64,000 nucleotides of DNA from Zwartia hollandica (GCF_019923725.1 NZ_JAHXRI010000007.1:124001-188000); one strand, 5' to 3'; positions 34,960 through 45,448 are shown, counted from the stretch's first letter. Made by a program: numbers and translations. Notes: a model not told the origin generated them from the sequence alone.

Positions 34960-36540
34960 ATGGATCGCCGCACCTTTATTTGTCATACTGCTGTTGCGAC
35001 CGGCGTAAGCACTTTACCAACCTACTTATTCGCGCAACCAGCGACAACTGTATTTCGTTGGGTACCTGCTAGCGACCTTTCAATACTTGACCCAACCTAC
35101 ACCACAGCAGCGATCACCGCGACCCATGCCCTGTTGGTCTTCGACACGCTTTATGGACTCGATGATCGGTATCAGCCACAGCCTCAGATGATAGAGAGCG
35201 AGCATATAGACCAAGAGGGACTGCGGTGGATATTGCACTTACGAGATGGTCTTAGATTTCACGATGGATCACCTGTCCGTGCGCAAGACGCTGTTGCGAG
35301 TATCAAGCGTTTTGGTGCCAGAAACTTACTAGGGCAAACGCTTTTCTCTTCCGTGGAGACAATCAATGCAACATCGGACCGTTCGATCGAGTTTAAGTTA
35401 ACGCGGCCCTTTTCGTTATTAAGCTACACCCTTGCCTCCTCTGCCGCATCGATCATGCCAGAGCGCCTAGCAAATACGCCAGATAATATTGCTATTAAAG
35501 AAGTGGTCGGCAGCGGCCCATTCCGATTCCTACCCACCAGGTGGGTATCTGGCTCACACGTGGTTTACCAGAAGTCAGCCGACTATCGCGCGCGCACTTC
35601 CGGAGAGGCTCGTAATACAGCGGGGCCTAAAATTGTCCATATCGACGAGGTACGCTGGCAAGTCATTCCAGATCGCGCAACGGCCGTTGCAGCGCTACAG
35701 AATAACGAGGTGGATGGTATCGAAGTTATCGATAACGAGTTCATCCCAACACTACGTAAGAATAAGCAGATTGCATTAATCAAAGCGCCTTTGCCCTCCA
35801 TCTTTATTCTCAGATTTAATCATCTGCACGCCCCCTTCGATAATCCAGTTATGCGTCAAGCCATTTTGTCAGTCATCAATCAAACGGACTACATGATGGC
35901 AGCGAATGGCGCAGATTTCCCTGAATATTGGAATGACAAATGCGGCGTGTTCGCTCCGGGCACCCCGATGGCGTCGCCCGCAGGCTTAGAAAAACTGACG
36001 AATAAACGGGACTTGGCTCGGGCACGCAAGCTCATCAAAGACGCGGGCTATACAGGACAACCCATTGTGATTTTGGATCCGGTTGATACCGCTCCCTATC
36101 ACGCATGCGCGCTCGTAACTGAAGATCTATTCAAACAACTGGGCTTGAAAACAGAGTTGCGCGCGATGAACTGGGGCAGCTATCTGCAACGTCGCAACAA
36201 CCAAAGCAATCCCTCCGAAGGTGGTTGGCACATCGGATTTACTGCCTTGGTGGGCACAGCCAACCTTGATCCAATTAACAACCCCGCCATACGTGGAACT
36301 GGCAAACAAGGGTGGTTCGGGTGGCCTACTAACGCAACACTGGAGAAACTTAGAGAGAATTGGATATTCGCCAAAACACTCGCGCAACGCCAGGCCATTA
36401 GTCAGGAAATACAAACCGAAGTGCTAGAAGCTGTCCCTTACATTCCACTCGGCGCGGTGTACAACCTAAGCGCTCTCAGAAAACCCTGGACAGACTTTCA
36501 GCCACAAGGTCCCGCATTTTTTACCTTGAGGCGCGCTTAG
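34960..36540 (+). CDS. oligopeptide-type ABC receptor (SBP family 5), paralogue
   Basis: A 526-residue periplasmic receptor with a twin-arginine-like start (MDRRTFICHTAVATGVS) and cleavage near FAQPA. It matches the receptor encoded at 20590-22188 over its full length, with shared blocks such as LDPVD, MNWG, GWFGWPT and PYIPLGA. No permease or ATPase lies beside it, so it may feed the transporter at 22213-25884. It lies 20 bp after the Nudix fusion and could be the last gene of the nitrile hydratase transcript. The stop codon overlaps the stop of the convergent RND gene. Confidence 0.92.
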   Translation: MDRRTFICHTAVATGVSTLPTYLFAQPATTVFRWVPASDLSILDPTYTTAAITATHALLVFDTLYGLDDRYQPQPQMIESEHIDQEGLRWILHLRDGLRFHDGSPVRAQDAVASIKRFGARNLLGQTLFSSVETINATSDRSIEFKLTRPFSLLSYTLASSAASIMPERLANTPDNIAIKEVVGSGPFRFLPTRWVSGSHVVYQKSADYRARTSGEARNTAGPKIVHIDEVRWQVIPDRATAVAALQNNEVDGIEVIDNEFIPTLRKNKQIALIKAPLPSIFILRFNHLHAPFDNPVMRQAILSVINQTDYMMAANGADFPEYWNDKCGVFAPGTPMASPAGLEKLTNKRDLARARKLIKDAGYTGQPIVILDPVDTAPYHACALVTEDLFKQLGLKTELRAMNWGSYLQRRNNQSNPSEGGWHIGFTALVGTANLDPINNPAIRGTGKQGWFGWPTNATLEKLRENWIFAKTLAQRQAISQEIQTEVLEAVPYIPLGAVYNLSALRKPWTDFQPQGPAFFTLRRA

Positions 36541-39500
36541 AGCTTTTGAAACCGTAAACGCATCTTCCCGAACCAGCTTTCGAGATCGTCGATATAGGTA
36601 AAGAATGCAGGGATAACAAGCAAGCTTAAAAGCGTCGATGTCATCAAACCACCAATCACCGCGATAGACATCGGTGCACGAAAACTAGGATCCGATCCCC
36701 AACCCAACGCAATCGGAAGCATTCCGGCCGTCATCGCGATCGTCGTCATGACAATCGGTCTAGCGCGCTTATGGCACGCGTCAATTAAAGCTGCATTGCG
36801 CTCTAAACCTTGTCTTCGCGCGGTGATCGCATATTCGACCAATAAGATCGAGTTTTTAGTCACGACCCCCATCAGCATGAGCAACCCGATCAAAGAAGGC
36901 ATCGAGAAACTCATCCCTGTCATCAATAACGCAACAAAAGCACCGCCAATGGATAATGGCAAAGCACCCAAGATCGTAATCGGTTGTAGAAAGTCATGAA
37001 AGAGTAAAACGAGAATCATGTAAATACAAAGCAAGCCAATGGCCATGGCAAGACCAAAGCTAGCGAACAAGGACTGCATTTCCTTCGTATCACCAAGCTC
37101 CGCGCGCGTAACGCCAGCCGGAAGATTCATTAAACTCGGCAAAGCCATCGCATCGGCAAAAACTTCACCCAGCGGTCGTCCACCTAACTCAACATCGAGC
37201 ACGACATTGCGACTACGATTGAGACGATCGATCTGAGCTGGCCCGCTGTCCATCGAAAAGGTCACAACATTACCCAGCAAAACGGGACCGAGACGGCCGG
37301 GAACCGTCAATCGCTCAAGCGCGGAAATATCTGCACGAACAGCGTCCGGAAGTTTGACACGAATCGGAATCTGTCTTTCGGACAAATTCAGTTTAGCTAA
37401 GCCAATCTCATAGTCACCGCTTGTCGCCACGCGTAGAGTCTCCGCGATGCTCTGCGCTGTGACGCCTAAGTCTGCCGCGCGGGCGAAGTTTGGCCGCACA
37501 ATAAGCTCGGGGCGCACTAAGCTTGCTGAGGAATTCACGGATCCAATGCCATTGAGCGTACGCAAGTCGCGCTCAACCGATTGCGCAGCCTTATTCAAGG
37601 CAATTGCATCTTCGCTTTGCAAGACAATTTGCATCTTGACGCCAACATCCTGTGGGCCAACGGTAATGCGCACTCCGGGCTCGCGACCGAGTAATGCGCG
37701 GATGTCTGCTTCGATTTCTTGCTGATTCTTCTTACGGTCAGAGCGATGTGACAACTCTACGGTGAGCGTAGCCTTACGGACTTCAGCGGCCGATCCTCGT
37801 GCAAAAGCATCTCCGGAGACACCTGCTCCGACAGCGCTAAAAATACGTTTGACATCAGGCATAGTCTCTAACTTGAGGCGTACCCGTTCAGCAGCACGCA
37901 AGGTATCTTCCAGCGTGCTGCCTGGCGCACGCTCAATATTGACCATCGTTTGGCCACGGTCTGCAGGCGGCACAAAGCCCTTCGGGAGCAACGGCACGAG
38001 AGACAAAGAGCCTACAAAAAAAATAGTCGCCATCAATAGTGTTTTGAATCTATTTCTTAAACACCACTGCACCGATGTCAGGTATCGCTGCATCACCCAG
38101 CCATCCTTCTCGGGCTCAATGCTCGCTTTGGTCGCCTTCATTAAGTAGGCTGCCATCATCGGCGTCAATAGTCGTGCGACGAGCAGCGAGGCCAAAATCG
38201 CAAGCACTGCCGTCCAACCAAATTGTTTGAAGAACTTACCAGGCACACCATCCATGAAAGCGGTAGGCAAAAATACCGCGACTAGCGCAAAGGTGGTTGC
38301 AATGACGGCCATGCCAATTTCATCTGCAGCGTCAAGTGCAGCCTGAAAAGGCGACTTACCCATGCGAAGGTGGCGTGCAATATTCTCTACCTCAACAATC
38401 GCGTCATCCACCAAAATACCAACAACCAAGGCCAAGGACGTCAGGGTGACCATGTTTAGCGTGAAGCCAAACAAATAGATTCCAAGAAAAGCCGGCAAAA
38501 TGGACAGGGGAAGTGCCGCCGCCGAGACAATTGTGGCGCGCCAATCCCGCAAGAAATACCAAACAACCAAGACAGCTAGGATCGCGCCCTCATACAACAG
38601 GTGCATCGATCCATTAAAATTTTCCTCTGTCGCTGTCACATTATTTATTTGCTCAGAGAATTCAACATCACGATTTTTTAACGCTAGTGAGGCGATCGCC
38701 TCATGCACATCTCTGGCTAACGACACCTCGTTTGCGCCTTTGCTGCGCATAATTTCAAAAGCAACCACCGGCTTGCCATTCACCAAGGCAATGGACCGCC
38801 GCTCAGCAGTCGTGTCTTCGATCTTCGCGAGCTGTCCGAGTCGCACGCGGCGGCCGTCTGAAAGCGGAATATCTAAATCACTAAGCTCAGCCGCACTCGC
38901 TGCCGTCGCAATGGTTCGAACGGACTGCTCTGCCCCGCCAATATCACCCCGCCCGCCCGGCGATTCCAACTGGACTAGCTTAAGTCGACGAGAAACATCG
39001 GACGCGGCGACACCGAGAGCCGCCATTTTTGACGGGTCTAATTCAATACGAATCTCTCTGCTCAAGCCCCCAATTCGTTTGACCCGGCCGACTCCACTCA
39101 CCGCCAACAAATTCTTGGTCACGGTATTGTCAATAAACCAAGATAAGCCCTCTTGGTCTAAGCGACTTGAGGTGAGCGCATAGGTCATGAGCGGACGACC
39201 GGCTGTCGTCGTGCGTAAAACAGTAGGCTCCTTGACATCGGCAGGCAAGTCCGCCCGCACGCGCGTCACCGCATCCCGTACGTCATTGACTGCCTCCATC
39301 ACATTTTTTTCGAGATTGAACTCAACGGTGATGACAACCGTCCCTTCCAGGATCTTGGTGTATAAGTTTTTTATACCCTGCAAGGTCGCAATTGAATTTT
39401 CAATCTTGCGCGCAACCTCAGTCTCGAGGGTCGCGGGGGCAGCGCCGGGCAAGCTGGCTTCAACTGTCACCATTGGCAGCTCAATGTCCGGAAAATCCTG

Positions 39501-39602
39501 AACACCAATCGCCCGAAACGACAAAACGCCAGCAATCGACAAGAGAATAAACAGCAAGATTGCCGGTATTGGATGACGAATCGAAAAAGCAGAAAAATTC
39601 AT
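36537..39602 (-). CDS. RND efflux pump, inner-membrane transporter
   Basis: A 1021-residue proton-driven pump of the AcrB/MexF (HAE1) type with twelve helices and two large periplasmic loops. The proton-relay Asp pair is in VVGILVDDAIVEVENIARH (TM4). The second half carries LMLMGVVTKNSILLVEYA. The first helix segment HPIPAILLFILLSIAGVLSFRAIGV is typical. It is the last gene of a complete leftward tripartite operon, nine bases after the adaptor gene. Substrates cannot be read from the sequence. No local repressor is present. Confidence 0.95.
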   Translation of the reverse strand: MNFSAFSIRHPIPAILLFILLSIAGVLSFRAIGVQDFPDIELPMVTVEASLPGAAPATLETEVARKIENSIATLQGIKNLYTKILEGTVVITVEFNLEKNVMEAVNDVRDAVTRVRADLPADVKEPTVLRTTTAGRPLMTYALTSSRLDQEGLSWFIDNTVTKNLLAVSGVGRVKRIGGLSREIRIELDPSKMAALGVAASDVSRRLKLVQLESPGGRGDIGGAEQSVRTIATAASAAELSDLDIPLSDGRRVRLGQLAKIEDTTAERRSIALVNGKPVVAFEIMRSKGANEVSLARDVHEAIASLALKNRDVEFSEQINNVTATEENFNGSMHLLYEGAILAVLVVWYFLRDWRATIVSAAALPLSILPAFLGIYLFGFTLNMVTLTSLALVVGILVDDAIVEVENIARHLRMGKSPFQAALDAADEIGMAVIATTFALVAVFLPTAFMDGVPGKFFKQFGWTAVLAILASLLVARLLTPMMAAYLMKATKASIEPEKDGWVMQRYLTSVQWCLRNRFKTLLMATIFFVGSLSLVPLLPKGFVPPADRGQTMVNIERAPGSTLEDTLRAAERVRLKLETMPDVKRIFSAVGAGVSGDAFARGSAAEVRKATLTVELSHRSDRKKNQQEIEADIRALLGREPGVRITVGPQDVGVKMQIVLQSEDAIALNKAAQSVERDLRTLNGIGSVNSSASLVRPELIVRPNFARAADLGVTAQSIAETLRVATSGDYEIGLAKLNLSERQIPIRVKLPDAVRADISALERLTVPGRLGPVLLGNVVTFSMDSGPAQIDRLNRSRNVVLDVELGGRPLGEVFADAMALPSLMNLPAGVTRAELGDTKEMQSLFASFGLAMAIGLLCIYMILVLLFHDFLQPITILGALPLSIGGAFVALLMTGMSFSMPSLIGLLMLMGVVTKNSILLVEYAITARRQGLERNAALIDACHKRARPIVMTTIAMTAGMLPIALGWGSDPSFRAPMSIAVIGGLMTSTLLSLLVIPAFFTYIDDLESWFGKMRLRFQKL

Positions 39603-39610
39603 TAATGCGC

Positions 39611-40744
39611 CTATTTTTGCTCGGGCACGCTGCGCGCGGGAACAGCCTCAACTGCGACAACATCATCGTTGTTGAGAAAGCCCGCCCCGGACTCTGCAAT
39701 GATATCGGCCTCGTCGATACCCTTGAGTATCTCCACCCGCGCACTCAGTCTGCGCCCAACCTCTACACGAACCTGAGAGACGCGCGCATCCTTGCGTACC
39801 TTGAACACGTAGCTAAAACCATCGCGCATCACAACTGACTCTTGAGGCAAGGTCAGCACACGCGTGTTACCTAACTCGAACTCACCCGTTGCGAACATAC
39901 CAGCACGCACCAAGGGTGTGTCGTTCTGAGTCGTAGGGAGATCGACATACACAATTGCGGTACGAGCTTGCATGTCTACAGTCGGACCAATCACGCGAAC
40001 CTGGCCAGACAAAGGTGTTGAGTCCTTACTAATGCTCGCGGGATAGACCCGAACTGGCATTCCAACCTTTATTCGACCTAGCTCCTCTGACACGACCTCT
40101 GCACGCCATTCTAGTCTGCGTTGCCTCACCATTTTGAATAACTCAGTTCCAACCGGCACAACTGCCCCTACACTGACTTGACGTGCTGAAATCACGCCAT
40201 CGTCGGGCGCACGTACTTCCGCATATTGCAGACGCAAATTCTGTACCTGTACTTGCGCACGAACTGCCTCTAATCGCGCCTTTGCGGTTTGCTCCGCAGT
40301 CAAGTACTGACTGATTTGCTGTGCAGACAATGCTCCAGAATTTTTCAGACTACGGGCTCGACCAGCATTCGCTTGTGCCTCGGCCAAAGCGGCAACCGCT
40401 TCGGCCTCCTGCGCTTTCTGTACGGCCTGATCCGCCAATACCGTTTCAGTCGCGAACATCGCAAGCACTTGATCACGCTTGACGATGTCACCTACATTGA
40501 CACGAACTTCGGCCACACGCAATCCACCAACCTGTGCTCCAATCGACGCCTCCTGCCACGCAGCGATATTGCCGTTAGCGCGAATCGTGATGGGCATGGT
40601 GACCCAGGTTGGGCTCACCACAGAGATAGTCAGCGCAGGCCGAGCAGCGGGCGCTGCAGGCTGCGCCGCCTGAGCCGCTTGCAAACATACAAAACCTATC
40701 ACGCTTGCAAACAAACTCGTCTGCATTAATCGTATCCACTTCAT
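39611..40744 (-). CDS. RND efflux periplasmic adaptor
   Basis: A 377-residue membrane fusion protein linking the inner-membrane pump to the outer-membrane channel. It has an N-terminal Sec signal (LFASVIGFVCLQAAQAAQPA). The lipoyl halves are recognisable at GANGNIAAWQEASIG-like and YAEVRAPDDGVISARQVSVG segments, separated by an alpha-helical hairpin rich in Ala and Gln. Its start codon overlaps the stop of the channel gene (ATGA). It has no lipobox Cys, so the protein is presumably periplasmic and not lipid-anchored. Confidence 0.94.
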   Translation of the reverse strand: MKWIRLMQTSLFASVIGFVCLQAAQAAQPAAPAARPALTISVVSPTWVTMPITIRANGNIAAWQEASIGAQVGGLRVAEVRVNVGDIVKRDQVLAMFATETVLADQAVQKAQEAEAVAALAEAQANAGRARSLKNSGALSAQQISQYLTAEQTAKARLEAVRAQVQVQNLRLQYAEVRAPDDGVISARQVSVGAVVPVGTELFKMVRQRRLEWRAEVVSEELGRIKVGMPVRVYPASISKDSTPLSGQVRVIGPTVDMQARTAIVYVDLPTTQNDTPLVRAGMFATGEFELGNTRVLTLPQESVVMRDGFSYVFKVRKDARVSQVRVEVGRRLSARVEILKGIDEADIIAESGAGFLNNDDVVAVEAVPARSVPEQK

Positions 40745-42213
40745 GGCTGAACCTTAGTCTTGAGTATGTCGGCGGGCTTTGATCTCGCCGTTTGTAGTGT
40801 CTCGAGCGACTCCGTGGCTGTCCAGCCACCACCCACGGCACGGTAGAGCGCAATAAAGGCATTAACCCTTTCACGCCGAACTGTCGCCAAAATGTTGTCG
40901 GCATTAAATGAAAGTCTTCTTGTTTCTTCCAAATCGAGAATGCTTGCCAAGCCAAACTTATAACGCTCTTGCATGGCACGCAACGAGGTGTGGTAGCCCC
41001 TCGAAGCTTTCAGTGATTCTTTTTCACGCTCCTCAAGGCTCGCGAGTCTGACGAGCGCCTCTTCGACTTCGCGCACCGCACGTCTTGCTTGGGTACGATA
41101 GTTATTCGCGGCAACCTCATAAGCCGTAATCGCGGTATCCACATTCGCGGCGCGCCGCCCTGCGTCAAATATTGGTAACGTCAAGGATGGGCCAATCGAC
41201 CAGGAGGTTGCAGTAATCGACCCCGCACTTGTCTCGAAACCTAACGGACCAATGTTGCCTAACAACGATAGCCGTGGATACCTCTCGGCCTCGCGTACAC
41301 CGATATCCGCGCTCGCTGCGGCTACATCGCGCTCAGCTGCCGCAAGATCCGGTCGTTGCGACAAAACTTGCGCTGGCATTCGCTTGACCACCGGCATGAT
41401 GGGTCTCGGTAGTTTGGCTGCTTGTGGTGCTAACTTCTTGCGTAGGTCAATTTCCGGTAGGCCGGTGACAGCCACAAGTGCTTTAATCAAAATATCGCAG
41501 TCCGCGGTCTGCCCTGCTACCCGACTTTGCCCTTCAGCGGCGCTGGCGCTCGCTAAAGCAGCGGTTGCTGGAGATTGAAACCCTGACTCTGAAAGCTTTT
41601 TGGTCAGGTCCGCCGTTTGAATACGTGACTTGACGTCAGACCGCGCGATCGCCACGAGCTGTTCGCAGCCGCGAAAGTTTGTATACATATTGGCTACATC
41701 GGCCGACACAGAAATCCTAGCTTCATGCCAATTCGCCACTTGTGCTTCGAGTCGAGCCCGCGCCGCTTCGCTTGCACGAGACAACCCTCCAAATAGATCA
41801 ATCTCCCAGCCCATCTGGATTTGCGCTTGCGAGGTCGTCGCGACAATGATGGGACCACCTAACTGAAACGTGCCGCGTGTGCCGACAGCGGCTGCGTTGA
41901 TATTTGGCACTGCAGCTGAGTTAGCTGTTACCAGTACCGCGCGGGCTTGTGCGATACGCAACGCAGCCAAGGCCATAGACTGACTTTGTTGTTGCGCAGA
42001 ATCTATCAACTCAAGTAGCACGGGGTCATTGAATTGTGCCCACCAGTCACTTAAGGCTACGAGGTCACCCCCGTGTGGCAGAGCCTGTTGCCAGGTCCCT
42101 GGCGCGTTGGGCACTGCAGTAGCTTGCGTTTGGTCATAATCAGGACCGACCGTCATACAGCCGGCGAGCACAACCATGAGAAATGCAGCACAAAGTCTTA
42201 ACACCCACTTCAC
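40741..42213 (-). CDS. outer-membrane efflux lipoprotein (OprM/NodT type)
   Basis: A 490-residue TolC-like channel. The signal ends in the lipobox VLAGCMTVGPDY, so Cys19 is probably lipidated. YPRLSLLGNIGPLGFE and IGPSLTLPIFDAGRR are classic NodT-family motifs in the second repeat. It is the first gene of the leftward efflux operon. The 182-bp gap upstream, before the next leftward gene, should hold the promoter; it contains a six-base hairpin at 42303-42321 but no promoter I can call firmly. Confidence 0.94.
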   Translation of the reverse strand: MKWVLRLCAAFLMVVLAGCMTVGPDYDQTQATAVPNAPGTWQQALPHGGDLVALSDWWAQFNDPVLLELIDSAQQQSQSMALAALRIAQARAVLVTANSAAVPNINAAAVGTRGTFQLGGPIIVATTSQAQIQMGWEIDLFGGLSRASEAARARLEAQVANWHEARISVSADVANMYTNFRGCEQLVAIARSDVKSRIQTADLTKKLSESGFQSPATAALASASAAEGQSRVAGQTADCDILIKALVAVTGLPEIDLRKKLAPQAAKLPRPIMPVVKRMPAQVLSQRPDLAAAERDVAAASADIGVREAERYPRLSLLGNIGPLGFETSAGSITATSWSIGPSLTLPIFDAGRRAANVDTAITAYEVAANNYRTQARRAVREVEEALVRLASLEEREKESLKASRGYHTSLRAMQERYKFGLASILDLEETRRLSFNADNILATVRRERVNAFIALYRAVGGGWTATESLETLQTARSKPADILKTKVQP

Positions 42214-42395
42214 CCTTCGTTTCAGACGACCGCCGATTGCTAAGCAATACTATGTATGTTGTGCGATAACCAAGCGTTCGCAGAGTGCGCTATGATAACA
42301 AACTGAGCGGCAACTGCTCAGAGCTCCTGAATAAAAACATACACAATGTCTGACAAACTGAGGGGCAAACATGACGTACACATGTCACGCCGGCT

Positions 42396-43646
42396 CTATT
42401 GGCTCTTTATGGTGGGTTCGGGCAGAACGGGGGGTTTGGCAAACCAGAATAAAGCGGTGCCTGCGCCTGAGATCAGTGCAAGCACCGTGAAGCCGAGGTG
42501 ATAGTTGCCGGTTGCATCACCCATCATGCCCGCTAACAACGGTCCAGATATTTGACCAAAAGCGGTAATGAGTGCCGACAGCCCAAGAATCATTCCGATC
42601 GACTTACGTCCAAAGTAATCCGCACGAATCGCCTGCATAAACGGACCTCGGATACCCCAAGCCAGCCCGTGAAAAACAGCAAACAACACCAGCATCTCTG
42701 GCCCGAGGGCATACGTCAACATTAGCATCCCTACCATATGCATCATCATGCATACTGCCGCCACACGATTCTTCTGTAACTTGTCACCAAGCACGCCGCC
42801 CAGCATCACACCGATTACTTGAAACCCCGTCATGAGTGTGATGTAAAAAGCCCCTTGAGCGATGGTGTAATCGAGCGAGATGCGCATGTGATTAATGGCG
42901 TGCGTATTCACGGCCGTCACAATCATCAAAGCGACACCATGTCCGGCAGATAAAAGCCAAAATGATTTTGTACGGAGCGCTTGGCGTGCTGTGAACTCTG
43001 GTTCAGGCGTGGACTCCACAGCACCCGACACATCAATCGTTCCCCGTGCGACGCCTAGGCCGTCGACCGTTTCTCCAAAGTCTTCAGGACGACGGCGAAA
43101 TACACAGGCCAGCGGGTAGCCCACTAAGATCACAAAGACACCGCAGGTAAAGGCTGTTTCCCGCCATCCGAAGGTTTCGATGCTCCATGCGACAACTGGA
43201 ACCAAGGTTCCGCCGAGAGCCAAGCCTAAACCTACAGTAGAAAGCGCGCGCGCCCGCTTTTTTTCAAACCACTGAATGACGCCGACGTTCAGCGGAAAAT
43301 ATCCCGCCATCGATGATCCAATCGCAATCACCACGGCTGCACCATAAAAACCCATTAGTGTGTCAATTTGACTGAGCAAGATAAAGCCGAGCCCAAACAC
43401 CACTACGCCAACCTTGATGACACCGCGCGAGCCAAACTTATCGAGAAACCACCCAAGGAGCGGGCCGATGACCGCGGCCTCCATGGACATTAACGCGGAG
43501 GCGCCAGACACCGAGGTCTTACTCCAGCCTTTCTCCTGAATCAGAACTGCGATATAGGCCCCAAAAGCCTGATGCAACATCATGGACTGAATAAACTGCA
43601 GCGATGCTGCAGCAAACACCATTTTCCAGCCGTAAAAAATTTTCAT
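42396..43646 (-). CDS. MFS transporter, oxalate/monocarboxylate type
   Basis: A 416-residue twelve-helix major facilitator protein of the oxalate:formate antiporter/monocarboxylate group. The start FYGWKMVFAAASLQFIQSMM and LGWFLDKFGSRGVIKVG are typical, with Arg-rich loop FRRRPEDFGETVDG in the centre. It is a single leftward gene, divergent from the DUF1330 gene. The 188-bp gap between them shows no strong promoter or repeat. The substrate is probably a small carboxylate. Confidence 0.85.
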   Translation of the reverse strand: MKIFYGWKMVFAAASLQFIQSMMLHQAFGAYIAVLIQEKGWSKTSVSGASALMSMEAAVIGPLLGWFLDKFGSRGVIKVGVVVFGLGFILLSQIDTLMGFYGAAVVIAIGSSMAGYFPLNVGVIQWFEKKRARALSTVGLGLALGGTLVPVVAWSIETFGWRETAFTCGVFVILVGYPLACVFRRRPEDFGETVDGLGVARGTIDVSGAVESTPEPEFTARQALRTKSFWLLSAGHGVALMIVTAVNTHAINHMRISLDYTIAQGAFYITLMTGFQVIGVMLGGVLGDKLQKNRVAAVCMMMHMVGMLMLTYALGPEMLVLFAVFHGLAWGIRGPFMQAIRADYFGRKSIGMILGLSALITAFGQISGPLLAGMMGDATGNYHLGFTVLALISGAGTALFWFAKPPVLPEPTIKSQ

Positions 43647-43834
43647 CTGATTCTGAGCGTTGTATCGAACCTAGGAGCAACCCTAACATAAAGAATCTTC
43701 TCTTGCAGGTGTCAGACTTAAAGACACAACGCTGCACCGCAGCAATTGAGCAAGGGCTTTTATTCCAAGAAGTCCTCCAGACTTGTTAACCTACCGATTC
43801 GAAACTTTTCAACCTTTTCTAACTTGAGGTCATT

Positions 43835-44128
43835 GTGGCTAAAGCTTATTGGATCAGTGCCTATCGCTCCATCTCTAACCCCGAGGCGCTCGCCGCCTAT
43901 GCCAAGCTGGCTGGACCAGCACTTACGGCAGCCGGAGGAAAATTCTTGGCCCGTAATGAGGCGGCTGCTGTCAAAGAGGCTGGTGTCAAACAACGCACCG
44001 TGCTGCTTGAGTTCGAAAGCGTCGAAGCCGCCTTGGCTGCCTATAACAGCCCCGGCTATCAAGAAGCGATTCGCGCCCTGGGTACCGGCTCGGTTGAACG
44101 CGACATCCGTATCGTGGAAGGTGTGTAA
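43835..44128 (+). CDS. DUF1330-family protein
   Basis: A 97-residue small alpha/beta protein of the DUF1330 family (dimeric ferredoxin-like fold). It starts with GTG, preceded by TTGAGG. The features are AYWISAYRSISNPEALAAYAKLAGPA and the hallmark LLEFESVEAALAAYNSPGYQEA (read in parts). No enzymatic role is established for the family. It is a single-gene unit between two MFS genes on the other strand. Confidence 0.9.
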   Translation: MAKAYWISAYRSISNPEALAAYAKLAGPALTAAGGKFLARNEAAAVKEAGVKQRTVLLEFESVEAALAAYNSPGYQEAIRALGTGSVERDIRIVEGV

Positions 44129-44191
44129 ATAACGTTAGTTCGGCAGGCGATCACAGGCTTCGGTCGCCTGCAGTGTCAATAAATCGAGTGA

Positions 44192-45448
44192 TTAACCGTG
44201 CCGGTTCGCGGGTGCGTCGGCTTGCCATAGGCGCTCACGCCACTTCCAAGCCACCGTCACGGTCGCTAGGATACCGAGCGTTGTGTAGAGCACAGTCGTC
44301 GCAACAAAACCGATTGAGGAAATTAGCGGTCCGGAGATCAGTAGCCCTAGTGGTAAGCCCCAAATCGCTAAAACGCGCAAACCCATAATTCGGCCACGGA
44401 ACTTCGCGTCAGTCGAGCGCAGCATCACTGCAGCCAAGGGAGTCATACACATGCTTTGTGCAAACCCGGCACATAGCAAAATCACTGCTCCAGCAGCAAA
44501 CGATGTCAGTGGCGCAAAAATTAACAGTAATCCAAACCAGCAAACTGTGGCGATAAACATCGCACGGGCGGTGCCAAGTGAAAATACATTGGTTCCTAGC
44601 ACCAGCGAACCCACCAACGCACCAACAGAAAAGCTGGCGCTCAGCAAACCAAGCCCCGTCTGATCTACCTCATAAATTGTCCGTGCGATGTAGGGCAATA
44701 ATCCTAGGGAAAATGGAAAGGCCAAAAGGTTGATCAAAAAAGCGATGGCGATCGGACCGAGTAACTCTGGCTTACCCCACGCATAAACGAAAGCCTCCTT
44801 TAAGTCACGCACGGGAGCCATGGAAACTGGTTGACCTACGTGGGGAACCCGGCCCGCTACACCTCGCGAAAAAATAAAACTAACAATGTAGAGAATAGTA
44901 ATGACCACATAAGCGGGGACCAAGCCAAATTGCGCAAAAACACTCGCGCCTGCAAGCGCGCCCGCAATGCGCGCCGAATCGGATGTCATGCGCGATAGCC
45001 CAAGCGCTGCGGTCATTTGATCTGCTGGTTGCGTCTGACCAATCAAGGCGTAACGCATCATCATGTCCGAGGGACGAACCACACCAACAATAGACGCCAA
45101 CACAATCACCAACACCGGAGACAACAAATCAAATAGACCTAACAAGGCGATCAACAGTGCTAGGCAGCCATAAAGCCCGCGCGTCAGCATAAACAGACTG
45201 CGATAACCAAACCGATCGCCCGCGATGCCAAAAAATGGGCTGATCAAGGACCCACTGTATTGCAACGCCCCATACACAACTAGCATGAGCACAGAATTGG
45301 ATTCCACAAGCACATACCAGCCCAGAACGAGGATTTCCATCTCGAAAGCCCAAGAGGCACAGAGGTCAGCCGGCCACTGGTAGCGAAAGCTGCGCACCTG
45401 AAATGGAATACGTGAAGACTGTACGATTTTGGAGACCGCTGCCAGCAT
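44192..45448 (-). CDS. MFS transporter, EntS/MFS_3-like
   Basis: A 418-residue twelve-helix major facilitator protein. The pattern SGSLISPFFGIAGDRFGYRSLFMLTRGLYG near helices 2-3 and the extended loop between helices 6 and 7 (VAGRVPHVGQPVSMAPVRDL) resemble the enterobactin exporter-like branch. It is divergent from the ketopantoate reductase gene. The substrate is unknown. An eight-base GC-rich hairpin without a T run (44143-44171) lies between its end and that of the DUF1330 gene. Confidence 0.85.
   Translation of the reverse strand: MLAAVSKIVQSSRIPFQVRSFRYQWPADLCASWAFEMEILVLGWYVLVESNSVLMLVVYGALQYSGSLISPFFGIAGDRFGYRSLFMLTRGLYGCLALLIALLGLFDLLSPVLVIVLASIVGVVRPSDMMMRYALIGQTQPADQMTAALGLSRMTSDSARIAGALAGASVFAQFGLVPAYVVITILYIVSFIFSRGVAGRVPHVGQPVSMAPVRDLKEAFVYAWGKPELLGPIAIAFLINLLAFPFSLGLLPYIARTIYEVDQTGLGLLSASFSVGALVGSLVLGTNVFSLGTARAMFIATVCWFGLLLIFAPLTSFAAGAVILLCAGFAQSMCMTPLAAVMLRSTDAKFRGRIMGLRVLAIWGLPLGLLISGPLISSIGFVATTVLYTTLGILATVTVAWKWRERLWQADAPANRHG

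Noticed and set aside
42303-42321. Hairpin CTGAGC/GCTCAG as terminator of the leftward MFS gene at 42396
   Set aside because: The stem is only six bases and lies 75 bp past the stop; the leftward tail TTTGTT is weak. Possible but not supported.
44143-44171. Eight-base hairpin GCAGGCGA/TCGCCTGC between convergent genes as a bidirectional terminator
   Set aside because: There is no T run on either strand, so intrinsic termination cannot be claimed.
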